DNA from: Pseudomonadota bacterium
GTDB taxonomy: Bacteria; Desulfobacterota; Binatia; UBA9968
DNA length: 64,000 nt
Direction of reading: 5' to 3'
Assembly (NCBI GenBank): GCA_021324155.1
Contig: JAJPJQ010000036.1
Span: 62,001-126,000, forward strand
The notes under the pieces were generated by a model, which saw only the letters and a program-made list of their open reading frames with translations, made no database searches and was not told the origin of the DNA. Made by a program: the position numbers and the translations under genes. This document shows, in pieces, positions 30,537-41,787 of the stretch. Each line of letters begins with the position of its first letter. Within the stretch, counting starts at the first letter, position 1.

Positions 30537-31400
30537 ATGTCGGAAAAGACCGAAAAGGGAGAGAAAAACAAACGGGTCGGGACCGGCGTCGAAGGACTCG
30601 ACCCGTTGATCCAAAATGGGTTTCTTCCCGGCAAATCCTACGTCGTAACCGGCGACGCCGGTACCGGTAAGACCACCGCCTGCTTGCAATTTTTGCTGAA
30701 AGGCCTGACGAGCGGCGAAAAGGCCGTGTACGTCACCGTGGATGAGCGCCCCACCGATCTGCTCGATTCCGCCGCATCCCTCGGCTGGGATTTACAGTCA
30801 TTCGTCCAGGATAAAAACCTCGTCATCCTGGACGCAGCGCCATACTTCAGCACCCGCGCGGGGCCGGTCAAGGAGCGCGAGGTCGACGTCCAAAGGATCG
30901 TCACCGACCTGGCGAGCCACATCACGCGCATGGAGGCGAAGCGTCTCGCCATCGACCCCGTCGGGCCGCTCATCAAGGCCGATACCCCGAGCGGCCGGTC
31001 CGAGGAGCAGGCCCGGCTCTTAATCCGGCTGCTCCAGACACAGCTTCAAACGACCAATATGCTGAGCTCGGGCCGGACCGAGGACGAGTCCAGCAGCGTC
31101 GAGGAGTTCCTCGCCGCCGGCGTCTTGTCGCTCCGTATGTTCCGCCAAAGCGACCGCTTCGTACGCACACTTTGGATCAAGAAGATGCGCGGCACGGCCG
31201 TGGTACCGACGGAATACGAATTCAACATTACCAAAGGCAAGGGCATCGTTCTCTTGTCGCCATACATCGAGTCGGCCGCAGCTGTTCAGCCGGCGGCGGA
31301 AAACGGCCATCGTCCGCCCCAGACCAATGGCTCCGCGCCGACCGTCGAGGATTCCGGCAGCATCCTGCAGCCGTTCGAGCCGGAAAAAGCCTCAAAGTAA
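30537..31400 (+). CDS. KaiC/RAD55-like single-domain RecA ATPase
   Basis: 287-residue RecA-fold protein of the KaiC family with one domain. Walker A GDAGTGKTT at 39-47, catalytic Glu candidate E70 in YVTVDERP, Walker B-type RLAIDPVG near 136-142, and the family opening GTGVEGLDPLIQNGFLPGKSYVVTG. KaiC clock proteins have two such domains; single-domain forms are widespread signalling or chromatin-like ATPases with unknown partners. A Pro/Ala/Gly/Ser-rich tail of about 40 residues is probably disordered. It is upstream of clpB on the same strand, but clpB has its own promoter. No Shine-Dalgarno is evident; a -10-like TATGAT lies just upstream. Confidence 0.87.
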   Translation: MSEKTEKGEKNKRVGTGVEGLDPLIQNGFLPGKSYVVTGDAGTGKTTACLQFLLKGLTSGEKAVYVTVDERPTDLLDSAASLGWDLQSFVQDKNLVILDAAPYFSTRAGPVKEREVDVQRIVTDLASHITRMEAKRLAIDPVGPLIKADTPSGRSEEQARLLIRLLQTQLQTTNMLSSGRTEDESSSVEEFLAAGVLSLRMFRQSDRFVRTLWIKKMRGTAVVPTEYEFNITKGKGIVLLSPYIESAAAVQPAAENGHRPPQTNGSAPTVEDSGSILQPFEPEKASK

Positions 31401-31446
31401 ATCCCCATTATCACGCAATTTCCGTCGGATCGTAGCTCGTCATTCC

Positions 31447-31475
31447 TTGACGCCCCCCTGGGTCGTGGTTAAATT
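31447..31475 (+). promoter_or_regulatory. Predicted promoter of clpB
   Basis: -35 TTGACG (31447-31452), 17-bp C-rich spacer, -10 TAAATT (31470-31475), followed by the ribosome site AGGGGG and ATG at 31499. No clear heat-shock sigma-32 element or CIRCE repeat is visible. Confidence 0.5.
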
Positions 31476-31498
31476 CCTCGCATTCATAGGGGGATTTC

Positions 31499-34123
<2,625 letters not shown>

Positions 34124-34145
34124 CTGCTGCCATACCATTTCGCTC

Positions 34146-34182
34146 AAAAACGCGGATTTCGCTTGCGAGATCCGCGTTTTTT
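34146..34182 (+). terminator. Rho-independent terminator after clpB
   Basis: AAAAACGCGGAT...ATCCGCGTTTTTT: seven-base stem CGCGGAT/ATCCGCG with an inner TCGC/GCGA stem and a short loop, flanked by A5 and T6. It is 22 bp past the clpB stop. Confidence 0.85.
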
Positions 34183-34252
34183 ATTTCCCAAGGCTGAGAC
34201 CTCACTCGCAACCCGTGAGTTTTTTCGCCATATGCGCTAGGACTAGAAGCTC

Positions 34253-35728
34253 GTGGCGAATTCAACGAGAGAAATCGCCGGCGCGATGCAGCCGACGGCG
34301 GCGGAGCGCGCGCGGCTGCGGCTCATCCTCGTCAACGTCTGCATCGGGCAATTTATCGTCGGCCTCGACAACCGCGCGCTGCTCGTCGCGCTGCCGACGC
34401 TCACCGAAAGCTTTCACACCACGCTCACGACGATCCAGTGGACCGTCCTCATCTACGACATCGCACTCGTCGGCTTCGTCATTACCGTCGGCCGCCTGGG
34501 CGATCTCATCGGGCGCCGGACGATTTACGCCGGCGGATTTTTGATTTTCATCCTCGCGTCGGCCTTTTGCGGCCTCTCGCGCTCGCCGGCGCAGCTGATC
34601 GCCTTCCGCGCGCTCCAGGCGATCGGCGGCGCGATGATCGTCGCGAACGGCCGCGCGATCGCCTCGCTCGCCTTCCCCTCGAGCGAGCGCGGCAAAGCGT
34701 TGGGCTTCATCTCAATGGCCTTTCACACGGGATTCCTCACCGGGCCGACGCTCGGCGGCTTTCTCATCGACACCGTCGGCTGGCGCTGGATTTTTTACAT
34801 CAATCTGCCGGTCGGCCTGTGGGGCGCCTATCTCGCGTGGACGATCATGGAGGAGACGCGCGAGCGCAAAGGCGCGGTTTCGATCGATGTCCCCGGCGCT
34901 TTGCTCCTGCTGCTCGCCAACAGCTCGTTTATCTACGCGATCGACCGCCTGCCGGGACTCGGCTGGCATCATCCGCTGTTTTTGTCACTCCTCGCGGTAT
35001 CGCTCACGGCGGTCGCGCTGCTCGTGATGACCGAGCTGCGCTCGCGCACGCCCATCATCGATTTCTCGCTCTTCCGCATCCGGCTTTTCAGCGCGGCGAT
35101 ACTGAGCCTCTTTTTCATCACCTCGACGCAGTCGGCGATCAGCTTCATCCTGCCGTTCTATCTCCAGAACATCATGGGCTACTCGCCGAGTCATATGGGC
35201 TGGATCATCATTTCGAATTCGGTCGTGATCATCCTGCTCGCGCCGCTCGCCGGCTGGATGTCGGACCGCCTCGGCTCTCGGCTGCTCTGCACCGTCGGCT
35301 CGGCGATCATCGTCTTCGCGCAATTCCTGATGGCGACGCTCTGGCTCGATTCGCCCGCATGGCGCATCATGCTCCCGCTCGCGCTCTCGGGCCTGGGCTG
35401 GGCGATCTTCAATTCGCCCAACCAGAGCGCTATCCTGGGCTCGGTCCCTACGGACAAGGTCGGCGGCGCGTCGGGCATGGTCGCGACGACCGCGCGCACC
35501 GGCGGCGCGATGGGCGTCGCCCTCTCGGCCACGCTCTTCACCTATTTCCTGCGCGCGGGCGGTCTCACGCCGAGCCAGATCGAATCGCCGCAAAGCTGGA
35601 GCGCGACGCCGGATGTTTTCATGCACTCCTATAATCACACCGTCCATCTGGTAAACTTCTTCACGTTTCTTTCGGTCTTTTTCTCGGCCGTGCGCGGCTC
35701 GCGCCGGCCGGAGTTCGGTCGTAGGTAG
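34253..35728 (+). CDS. MFS efflux transporter, DHA2 (EmrB/QacA) type
   Basis: 14-helix proton-linked drug exporter family, 491 residues. Opening helix IGQFIVGLDNRALLVALPTL corresponds to the DHA2 D-x3-[IV]-V-x2-ALP motif (here DNRALLVALP). Then GRLGDLIGRRTIYAGG (motif A), the RALQAIGGAMIVANGRAI helix and FHTGFLTGPTLGGFL (motif C). The start is GTG at 34253; no strong ribosome site. It lies 4 bp upstream of dinB, an unusual pairing, so both may be cotranscribed. Substrate unknown. Confidence 0.9.
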   Translation: MANSTREIAGAMQPTAAERARLRLILVNVCIGQFIVGLDNRALLVALPTLTESFHTTLTTIQWTVLIYDIALVGFVITVGRLGDLIGRRTIYAGGFLIFILASAFCGLSRSPAQLIAFRALQAIGGAMIVANGRAIASLAFPSSERGKALGFISMAFHTGFLTGPTLGGFLIDTVGWRWIFYINLPVGLWGAYLAWTIMEETRERKGAVSIDVPGALLLLLANSSFIYAIDRLPGLGWHHPLFLSLLAVSLTAVALLVMTELRSRTPIIDFSLFRIRLFSAAILSLFFITSTQSAISFILPFYLQNIMGYSPSHMGWIIISNSVVIILLAPLAGWMSDRLGSRLLCTVGSAIIVFAQFLMATLWLDSPAWRIMLPLALSGLGWAIFNSPNQSAILGSVPTDKVGGASGMVATTARTGGAMGVALSATLFTYFLRAGGLTPSQIESPQSWSATPDVFMHSYNHTVHLVNFFTFLSVFFSAVRGSRRPEFGRR

Positions 35729-35732
35729 ACAA

Positions 35733-36851
35733 ATGCGCTCCTACTTTCACATCGACATGGACGCCTTCTACGCCTCGGTCGAGCAGGCGATGAATCCCGA
35801 CCTCAAAGGCAAGGCGGTCATCGTCGGCGGCAGGAGCGGCCGCGGCGTCGTCACCTCGGCATCCTATGAGGCGCGAAAATTCGGCGTGCGCTCGGCGATG
35901 CCCGGATTTCAGGCGCAGCGGCTCTGCCCGCACGGAATTTTTCTCCCGAACCGCCACGCTCTTTACAGCGAATATTCCGACAAGGTATTCGCGATCCTGG
36001 AACAATTCTCGCCCGCGGTGCGCGCGCTGTCGATCGACGAGGCGCTGATCGATCTCACCGGCACCGAGAAGCTTTTCGGCGCGCCGATCGCGACCGCCGA
36101 GCGCATCATCGCGCGCATCCGCCGCGACCTCGATCTGCCCGCTTCCGGCGGCCTGGCGTCGAGCCGCGTGATCGCGAAAATCGCCGCGACGCTGGCGAAG
36201 CCGCAGGGGCTGATTCACGTTTTTCCCGGCTCGGAGGAAAATTTTCTCGCGCCGCTGTCGGTCTCGCTGGTTCCCGGCGTCGGGCCGAAGACGCGCGAGA
36301 CGCTGTTCGCGCGCGGCGTCAAAACGATCGGCGACTTACTCGCCGCGCCCAAGCTGCGCGATCAGTATTTCGACTTCGACGCGCGCGGCGAAGCGCGGCG
36401 CCACGATCATTCGATCGGCAGCGAGACGACATTGGACAAGCCGGTAAAGCAAATCGGCGAGATGGAAGAGGTCCTGTGGGGACTCGTCGAAGAAGTCGGA
36501 CGGCGGCTTAGAACCGACGGTGTTTTTGCGCGCTGCATCGCCGTGAAAATCCGCTACAGCGATTTCAAAACGCTGACGCGCTCGCTCACGATCGAAACTC
36601 CAACCTGCGTCGACCGGGAGATCTTCGGCGTCGCCGACGCGCTGTTAAAAAAACACGTCGCGCCCGGACGGCCGGTGCGCCTGCTCGGCGTGAGCGCGAG
36701 CGCGTTCGTGCGCTCGGGCTGGCAGGAGTCGCTGTTCGATGCCGGACGCGAGCGCGCGCTGGAAAATTTATACCGCGGCATCGATCGGTTGCGCGGGAAA
36801 TACGGCGCCGGGGCGATCGGCGCCGCCGGCGCGCGCCGCCGCTCGCGTTGA
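35733..36851 (+). CDS. dinB: DNA polymerase IV (Y family)
   Basis: Translesion polymerase. 372 residues with HIDMDAFYASVEQA (D8 and the Phe/Tyr steric gate) and the catalytic pair D102/E103 in LSIDEALID. Little-finger domain is at the C-terminal third, and a likely clamp-binding motif QESLFD is near the C-terminus. Deviations from typical DinB: SIDEAL instead of SIDEAY, ASSRVIAKIAATLAKP where most have N-K-x-[LI]-AK, and a short HhH-to-palm link. These may mark a divergent DinB branch rather than loss of function, since all carboxylates remain. It follows the MFS gene by 4 bp and precedes hemE by about 30 bp. Confidence 0.92.
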   Translation: MRSYFHIDMDAFYASVEQAMNPDLKGKAVIVGGRSGRGVVTSASYEARKFGVRSAMPGFQAQRLCPHGIFLPNRHALYSEYSDKVFAILEQFSPAVRALSIDEALIDLTGTEKLFGAPIATAERIIARIRRDLDLPASGGLASSRVIAKIAATLAKPQGLIHVFPGSEENFLAPLSVSLVPGVGPKTRETLFARGVKTIGDLLAAPKLRDQYFDFDARGEARRHDHSIGSETTLDKPVKQIGEMEEVLWGLVEEVGRRLRTDGVFARCIAVKIRYSDFKTLTRSLTIETPTCVDREIFGVADALLKKHVAPGRPVRLLGVSASAFVRSGWQESLFDAGRERALENLYRGIDRLRGKYGAGAIGAAGARRRSR

Positions 36852-36883
36852 TTTTATCGGGCGATTGCCGCTAGGCTGTGCCG

Positions 36884-37915
36884 ATGGCCGAACCTCATCC
36901 TTTTCTCGCCGCGTGCCGCCGCGAGAAAACTCCTTATACGCCGGTATGGCTCATGCGCCAGGCCGGCCGCCACATGGAGGAGTACCGCAAGCTCCGCGCG
37001 GAGTATTCCTTCCTCGATCTCTGCAAGCGTTCCGATCTCGCGGCGGAGATCACGGTCGCGCCGGTCCAGAAGCTCGGCGTCGACGCGGCGATACTATTCG
37101 CCGACATCCTGCTGGTGCTGGAGCCGATGGGGCTCGGCCTGGAATATTCGAAGGACGACGGGCCGGTCATCCGCGCGCAGATCCGCAGCCGCACCGACGT
37201 CGAGGAGTTGAACGACTTCGAGCCGCAAACCGAGTTGTCTTTCGTATTCGAGACCGTGCGCAAGGCGCGCGCGGCGCTCGACGGCAAGGTGCCGCTCATC
37301 GGCTTCGCCGGCGCGCCGTTTACGCTCGCCTCCTACATCGTCGAGGGCGGCGGCTCGCGGAATTATCTCAAGACCAAGAAGCTCATCTACTCCGATCCCG
37401 GCGCGTGGAAGGCGCTGATGGAGCGGCTCGCGACCGTGATCGCGAAGTATTTGAACGCGCAGATCGCCGCCGGCGCCGAGGCCGTGCAAATCTTCGACAG
37501 CTGGGCCGGCTGCCTGTCGCCCGCCGATTATCAACGATACGTTCTGCCCTACACGCGCGCGGCGATCGCCGCCATAACGCCGGGAACGCCCGTGATCCAT
37601 TTCAGCACCGGCACAGCGGGAATGCTCAAGCTCGTGCGCGAGGCGGGCGGCGACGCGATCGGCGTCGACTGGCGCGTTCATCTCGATGAGGCGTGGGCAG
37701 CGGTCGGCCACGACGTCGGCATTCAGGGAAATTTGGATCCCGCCGTCCTGCTCGCGAAGCCGAAGGAGATTCGCTCGCGCGTGGAAGAGATTCTCAACCG
37801 CGCCGGCGGCAGGCCCGGACATATTTTCAACCTCGGCCACGGCGTTTTTCCGGAGACGCCGGTCGACAACGTCACCGCGATGGTGAAAGCGGTACATGAG
37901 CTGAGCGCGCGATGA
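36884..37915 (+). CDS. hemE: Uroporphyrinogen decarboxylase
   Basis: Decarboxylates uroporphyrinogen III to coproporphyrinogen III. About 343 residues. The signature PVWLMRQAGRHMEEYR carries the substrate-binding Arg residues, with the family segment GFAGAPFTLASYIVEGGGS and a later HFSTGTAG motif. I prefer the ATG at 36884 over the GTG two codons upstream. Its stop overlaps the hemH start (ATGA), and hemY follows hemH by 3 bp, so the three form one translationally coupled operon for late heme synthesis. Coproporphyrinogen oxidase is not in the window. Confidence 0.97.
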   Translation: MAEPHPFLAACRREKTPYTPVWLMRQAGRHMEEYRKLRAEYSFLDLCKRSDLAAEITVAPVQKLGVDAAILFADILLVLEPMGLGLEYSKDDGPVIRAQIRSRTDVEELNDFEPQTELSFVFETVRKARAALDGKVPLIGFAGAPFTLASYIVEGGGSRNYLKTKKLIYSDPGAWKALMERLATVIAKYLNAQIAAGAEAVQIFDSWAGCLSPADYQRYVLPYTRAAIAAITPGTPVIHFSTGTAGMLKLVREAGGDAIGVDWRVHLDEAWAAVGHDVGIQGNLDPAVLLAKPKEIRSRVEEILNRAGGRPGHIFNLGHGVFPETPVDNVTAMVKAVHELSAR

Positions 37916-38862
37916 GCGCGTCACATCCATACGACGCCGTGCTTTTGCTCGCCTTCGGCGGCCCCGGCGACGAGAACGAAATCCGGCCGTTTCTCGAGCG
38001 CGTCCTGGCCGGGCGCCCCGTCCCGCGCGCACGCATCGAGGAAGTCGCGCACCACTACGAAGCGCTGGGCGGCCGCTCGCCGCTTCCCGACATCACCCGG
38101 CTGCAGGCGCACGCCCTCGCCGAAGTGCTGAAGCAGCTCGGCCTGGAAGTTCCGGTTTATGTCGGCTTCCGCCACTCGGCTCCCTTCTTCCTCGAGAGCC
38201 TCGCGACGATGTCGGCCGAAGGCGTCGTGCGCGCGCTTGGCTTCATTCTTTCGTCGCACCACACCGAGGCGAGCTGGGAGCGCTATCAAAAAAACATCGC
38301 CGACGCGCGCGCGGGTCTCGGCAACGCGCCCGCCGTCGATTTCTGTTCCGGCTGGCACGACCACCCGCTTTTCATCGAGACCTGGGTCGATCAGATCGAA
38401 GACGAGCTGGAAAAGATCGCGCCGGAGCGGCGCCGCGACGCCGCGCTCATTTTCACCGCGCACAGCATTCCTACGGCGATGGCCGCGCGCTCGCCGTACG
38501 TCGCCGAGCTCGAAGCGAGCTGCCGGCTGGTCGCCGAAGGTCTCGGGCACGCGCGCTGGTCGCTCGCGTACCAGAGCCGGAGCGGCGACCCGCGCGAGCC
38601 GTGGCTCGAGCCCGATATCGGTCCCGCGCTGCGCGAAGCCGCGCGCGAGGGCGCGCAAGACGTCATCGTCGCGCCCATCGGCTTCGTCGCCGATCACGTC
38701 GAGGTGCTCTACGATCTCGATATCGAGGCGAAAGCGATCGCGATGAAAACCGGCATCGCGTTTTATCGCGCGGTCGCGCCCAACGACCATCCGCTGTTCA
38801 TCCGCATGATCGCCGACGTGGTGGAGAAGCAATTCCTGATCGCCGGCGAGCGGTCCTGCTGA
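37912..38862 (+). CDS. hemH: Ferrochelatase
   Basis: Inserts Fe2+ into the porphyrin in the last step of heme synthesis. 316 residues with opening AVLLLAFGGPGDENE, VGFRHSAPFFLE, SSHHTEASWERY, the catalytic His in FTAHSIPTAMA and the Glu in FVADHVEVLYDLD, plus YQSRSGDPREPWLEPDI. The gene is ATGA-coupled to hemE and followed after 3 bp by a HemY-type oxidase. If this lineage used the coproporphyrin-dependent route, the enzyme would act on coproporphyrin III; HemH/HemY sequence alone cannot settle protoporphyrin versus coproporphyrin. Confidence 0.96.
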   Translation: MSASHPYDAVLLLAFGGPGDENEIRPFLERVLAGRPVPRARIEEVAHHYEALGGRSPLPDITRLQAHALAEVLKQLGLEVPVYVGFRHSAPFFLESLATMSAEGVVRALGFILSSHHTEASWERYQKNIADARAGLGNAPAVDFCSGWHDHPLFIETWVDQIEDELEKIAPERRRDAALIFTAHSIPTAMAARSPYVAELEASCRLVAEGLGHARWSLAYQSRSGDPREPWLEPDIGPALREAAREGAQDVIVAPIGFVADHVEVLYDLDIEAKAIAMKTGIAFYRAVAPNDHPLFIRMIADVVEKQFLIAGERSC

Positions 38863-38865
38863 TCC

Positions 38866-40305
38866 GTGGACGAAATGCGAGTCCAACGTATCGCCGTCGT
38901 CGGCGGCGGCATCGCCGGCCTCGCCGCGGCGCACCGGTTGACCGAAATCGCGCGTGAGAAAAATCTCGCGCTCGAAATTCTCCTCATCGAAGCGCGCGAG
39001 CGCCTCGGCGGCGCGATCGGCACCGAGCGCGTCGAGGGCTTCCTCGTCGAGGCCGGTCCGGACTCGTTCATTTCCGCCAAGCCTTGGGCGCTGGCGCTCT
39101 GCGAGCGCCTCGGGCTGCGCGAACGGCTGATCTCGACCAATCCCTCGCGGCAAACGGTCCTCGTCGTGCGGAACGGACGCGCCGTGCCGCTCCCGGAAGG
39201 CTTTTTGCTGATGGCGCCGACGCGCTTCCTGCCTTTTATGACGACGCCGCTTTTTTCGCTCGGCGGAAAGCTCAGGATCGCGGCGGAATATTTCACGCCG
39301 CGCGCCGCGGCTCGAGAAGACGAGAGCCTCGCGTCTTTCGTAACGCGGCGGTTCGGCCGCGAGGCTTTGGAGCGCGTGGTCCAGCCCTTAATCGGCGGCA
39401 TCTACGCCGCCGATCCGGAAAAATTGAGCCTGGCCGCGACGATGCCGCGCTTTTTGGAGATGGAGCAAGCGCGCGGCAGCGTCATCAAGGGAATGCTGCG
39501 CGAAAAACGCCAGAGCCCCGCCCAGCCGGCCGAGAGCGGCGCGCGCTGGAGCCTTTTCCTCGCGCTCGCCGGCGGCATGCAGGAGCTGGTGGACGCGATC
39601 GCGGCGCGACTGCCGGAAGGATGCGTGCGCACGGGCACGCGAGTGACGGCGGTCTCCTGGGATGCGGAGAAAAAAAATTGGACGATAGCCGCCGACGGCG
39701 GCAGCGCCGACGTAGACGGCGTCATTCTGGCCACGCCGGCATACGCCGCCGCCGCTTCGATCGGCCCGGCTGCGCCCGCAATTGCGCGCGAGCTTAACGC
39801 CATTCCCTATACATCTGCGGCAACGGTGACGCTCGCGTATCGAGACGCGGATGTCCCGCGCGATCTCGGCGGCTTCGGGATGATCGTCCCCGCCGTCGAG
39901 AAACGGAAGATCCTCGCGTGCACGTTCAGCAGCGTGAAATACGCCGGCCGCGCGCCGGCGCGCTCGCTTCTGCTGCGCGCGTTCGTCGGCGGCGCTCTGC
40001 AGCCGGAGCTTTTCGAGGAGGACGATGCCGCCATGGAGGCGAGCGTGAAAAAGGAGCTGAGAGAGCTGTTAGGCATCGACGGCCGGCCGATATTTACGCG
40101 CGTGCATCGTCATCCGCGCGCGATGCCGGCGTATCCCGTCGGCCACCTCGCATCGATGCGGCGGATCGAGGAAGCATTGAAGACCTGCCCCGCGCTGCGG
40201 CTTGCGGGAAACGCTTATTACGGCGTCGGGATCGCCGATTGCGTTCACAGCGGCGAGACGGCGGCCGAAGAGATCGTGGCGGCCCTGACTACGGCGCCGC
40301 TTTGA
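38866..40305 (+). CDS. hemY: Protoporphyrinogen/coproporphyrinogen oxidase, HemY type
   Basis: FAD enzyme that oxidises the porphyrinogen with O2. 479 residues with the Rossmann dinucleotide motif RIAVVGGGIAGLAAAHRL at the start, an early RERLGGAIGTERVEGFLVEAGPDSFI segment, and FAD-binding GNAYYGVGIADCVHSG near the end, the standard HemY frame. GTG at 38866 is 3 bp past the hemH stop; an ATG three codons later (38875) is equally possible. The last 17 bp overlap the convergent M16 peptidase gene. HemY works with oxygen, which agrees with other oxygen-using genes in the window. Confidence 0.93.
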   Translation: MDEMRVQRIAVVGGGIAGLAAAHRLTEIAREKNLALEILLIEARERLGGAIGTERVEGFLVEAGPDSFISAKPWALALCERLGLRERLISTNPSRQTVLVVRNGRAVPLPEGFLLMAPTRFLPFMTTPLFSLGGKLRIAAEYFTPRAAAREDESLASFVTRRFGREALERVVQPLIGGIYAADPEKLSLAATMPRFLEMEQARGSVIKGMLREKRQSPAQPAESGARWSLFLALAGGMQELVDAIAARLPEGCVRTGTRVTAVSWDAEKKNWTIAADGGSADVDGVILATPAYAAAASIGPAAPAIARELNAIPYTSAATVTLAYRDADVPRDLGGFGMIVPAVEKRKILACTFSSVKYAGRAPARSLLLRAFVGGALQPELFEEDDAAMEASVKKELRELLGIDGRPIFTRVHRHPRAMPAYPVGHLASMRRIEEALKTCPALRLAGNAYYGVGIADCVHSGETAAEEIVAALTTAPL

Positions 40306-41785
40306 CCGGCATGGGCGGCGCGACGACGTTGCCGAGATTATCGTAGACTTCGACCGCCCCGTACTGCTCGAGGACGGGCTTGATCTGCCGCGCGTCGCCG
40401 ACCGCGACGATCTGCGCCGTCGCGGGATCCAGATATTTGCGCGCGACGCGCTCGACGTCGTCAGCCGTCACCGCCATCACTTTCGCGGGATAGGTGTCCC
40501 AGTAATCGTCCGGCAGGCCGTAGATTTTGCGGGCGACCGCGAAGCCGAGCACGCGCGCCGGCTGCTCGAGCGCGAGCGCGAAGTTCGCCACGACCGAGCG
40601 CTTCGCGTCATCGAGCTCGGCGGCGGGCGTCTTCTCGTCGCGAATGCGCCGGAACTCGTGGAAGAACTCCTTGAACGCGCCCTCGGTCACCTCCGTGCGC
40701 ATATTTCCGCCGGCGCGCCATGGGCCGGGATATTCGCCGGCGCTGAAGCCGCTGTAGACGCCGTAGGTGTAGCCTTTCTCTTCGCGCAAATTGAGGAACA
40801 GCCGCGCCGCCGAGCCGCCGCCGAGAATCTGATTCATCACGACCATCGGCACGTAATCGTCGCTCCGGCGGTCGATCGCGATGTTGCCCATCGTGACCGT
40901 CGTTTGGACGGAATCGGGGCGGTCGACGACGAATATCCTGCGGCTCGCGACCGGCGCCGGATTCGCCGGCAAAGCCGTATCGATGCCGCGGCGCGGCCAC
41001 GGCGCGAGCCACTTTTCGAGCTTCGGCATGAGCTCGGCGGCGTAGACGTCGCCGGAGATGCCGAGAATCGTCTTCGCCGGGTCGAAGCGCTCGCGATGCC
41101 ACGCGGCGAGCGCCGCGGGCGTAATCGCGTCGACGGATTCAGCCGTCGCCGAGACGATCGCCGCCGGGTGGCTGCCGAAAACCGCCCGCGCAAAGCGCTC
41201 GTCGGCGAGAAAGCCGGACGATGAGCGCTGCTGCCGGAGCTGCACCTTGATGCGCTGCTTCATCCGGTTGAGCTCGAGCTCCGGAAACGTCGGATGCAGC
41301 AGAACGTCGACCGCGATGCCGAACCAGGCGTCGAAATTATCTCTGAGGCCGGACGCGCCGACGGCGGTCTCGACCGAGCCGAAGCCCGACGATGCCCACA
41401 GCGAAGCGCCGAGCCGATCCATCTGCTCCGCGATCTGCCTGCTCGTGCGCGTCTTCGTCCCTTCGCGGAGCATCTCCGCCGTCACGCTCGCGAGGCCGCG
41501 CTGTTTTTCGGGCTCGAAAAGCGCGCCCGCGCCGCGCACGTGAAATTCCGTAACGACCGCGGGAAAGCGGTGGTCCTCGAGGATCAGCACCGTCATGCCG
41601 TTCGAGAGCTTGCGCTCGATCGGCCGTTGCAGCTTGACCTCGAGCACTTCCTTCGAAACCGGCGCGCGGTTTTTTTTCTCGACCTTGCTGAGAGGCGTCG
41701 CCGCGGCTTCCTGAGCGAGCAGCCGCGCCGGCGCGCTGAAGATAATGATCGCGGCCGCAAACAAATTAAAGCATCGTTTGATCAT
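40289..41785 (-). CDS. M16-family peptidase homologue lacking the zinc motif
   Basis: 498-residue exported protein of the M16 (pitrilysin/insulinase) family. Signal peptide: MIKRCFNLFAAAIIIFSAPA. The family helix after FHVRGAGALFEPEKQRG reads LASVTAEML instead of HxxEH, so both His and the Glu are missing. The C-terminal M16 part is intact, including GGGSAARLFLNLREEKGYTYGVYSGF with the Arg/Tyr pair. This is the pattern of the non-catalytic partner in two-subunit M16 peptidases. It follows the catalytic gene directly (stop at 41788, ATG at 41785). I rejected a much longer frame upstream because it only reads the neighbour out of frame. Confidence 0.9.
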   Translation of the reverse strand: MIKRCFNLFAAAIIIFSAPARLLAQEAAATPLSKVEKKNRAPVSKEVLEVKLQRPIERKLSNGMTVLILEDHRFPAVVTEFHVRGAGALFEPEKQRGLASVTAEMLREGTKTRTSRQIAEQMDRLGASLWASSGFGSVETAVGASGLRDNFDAWFGIAVDVLLHPTFPELELNRMKQRIKVQLRQQRSSSGFLADERFARAVFGSHPAAIVSATAESVDAITPAALAAWHRERFDPAKTILGISGDVYAAELMPKLEKWLAPWPRRGIDTALPANPAPVASRRIFVVDRPDSVQTTVTMGNIAIDRRSDDYVPMVVMNQILGGGSAARLFLNLREEKGYTYGVYSGFSAGEYPGPWRAGGNMRTEVTEGAFKEFFHEFRRIRDEKTPAAELDDAKRSVVANFALALEQPARVLGFAVARKIYGLPDDYWDTYPAKVMAVTADDVERVARKYLDPATAQIVAVGDARQIKPVLEQYGAVEVYDNLGNVVAPPMPVKAAP

Positions 41786-41787
41786 AG

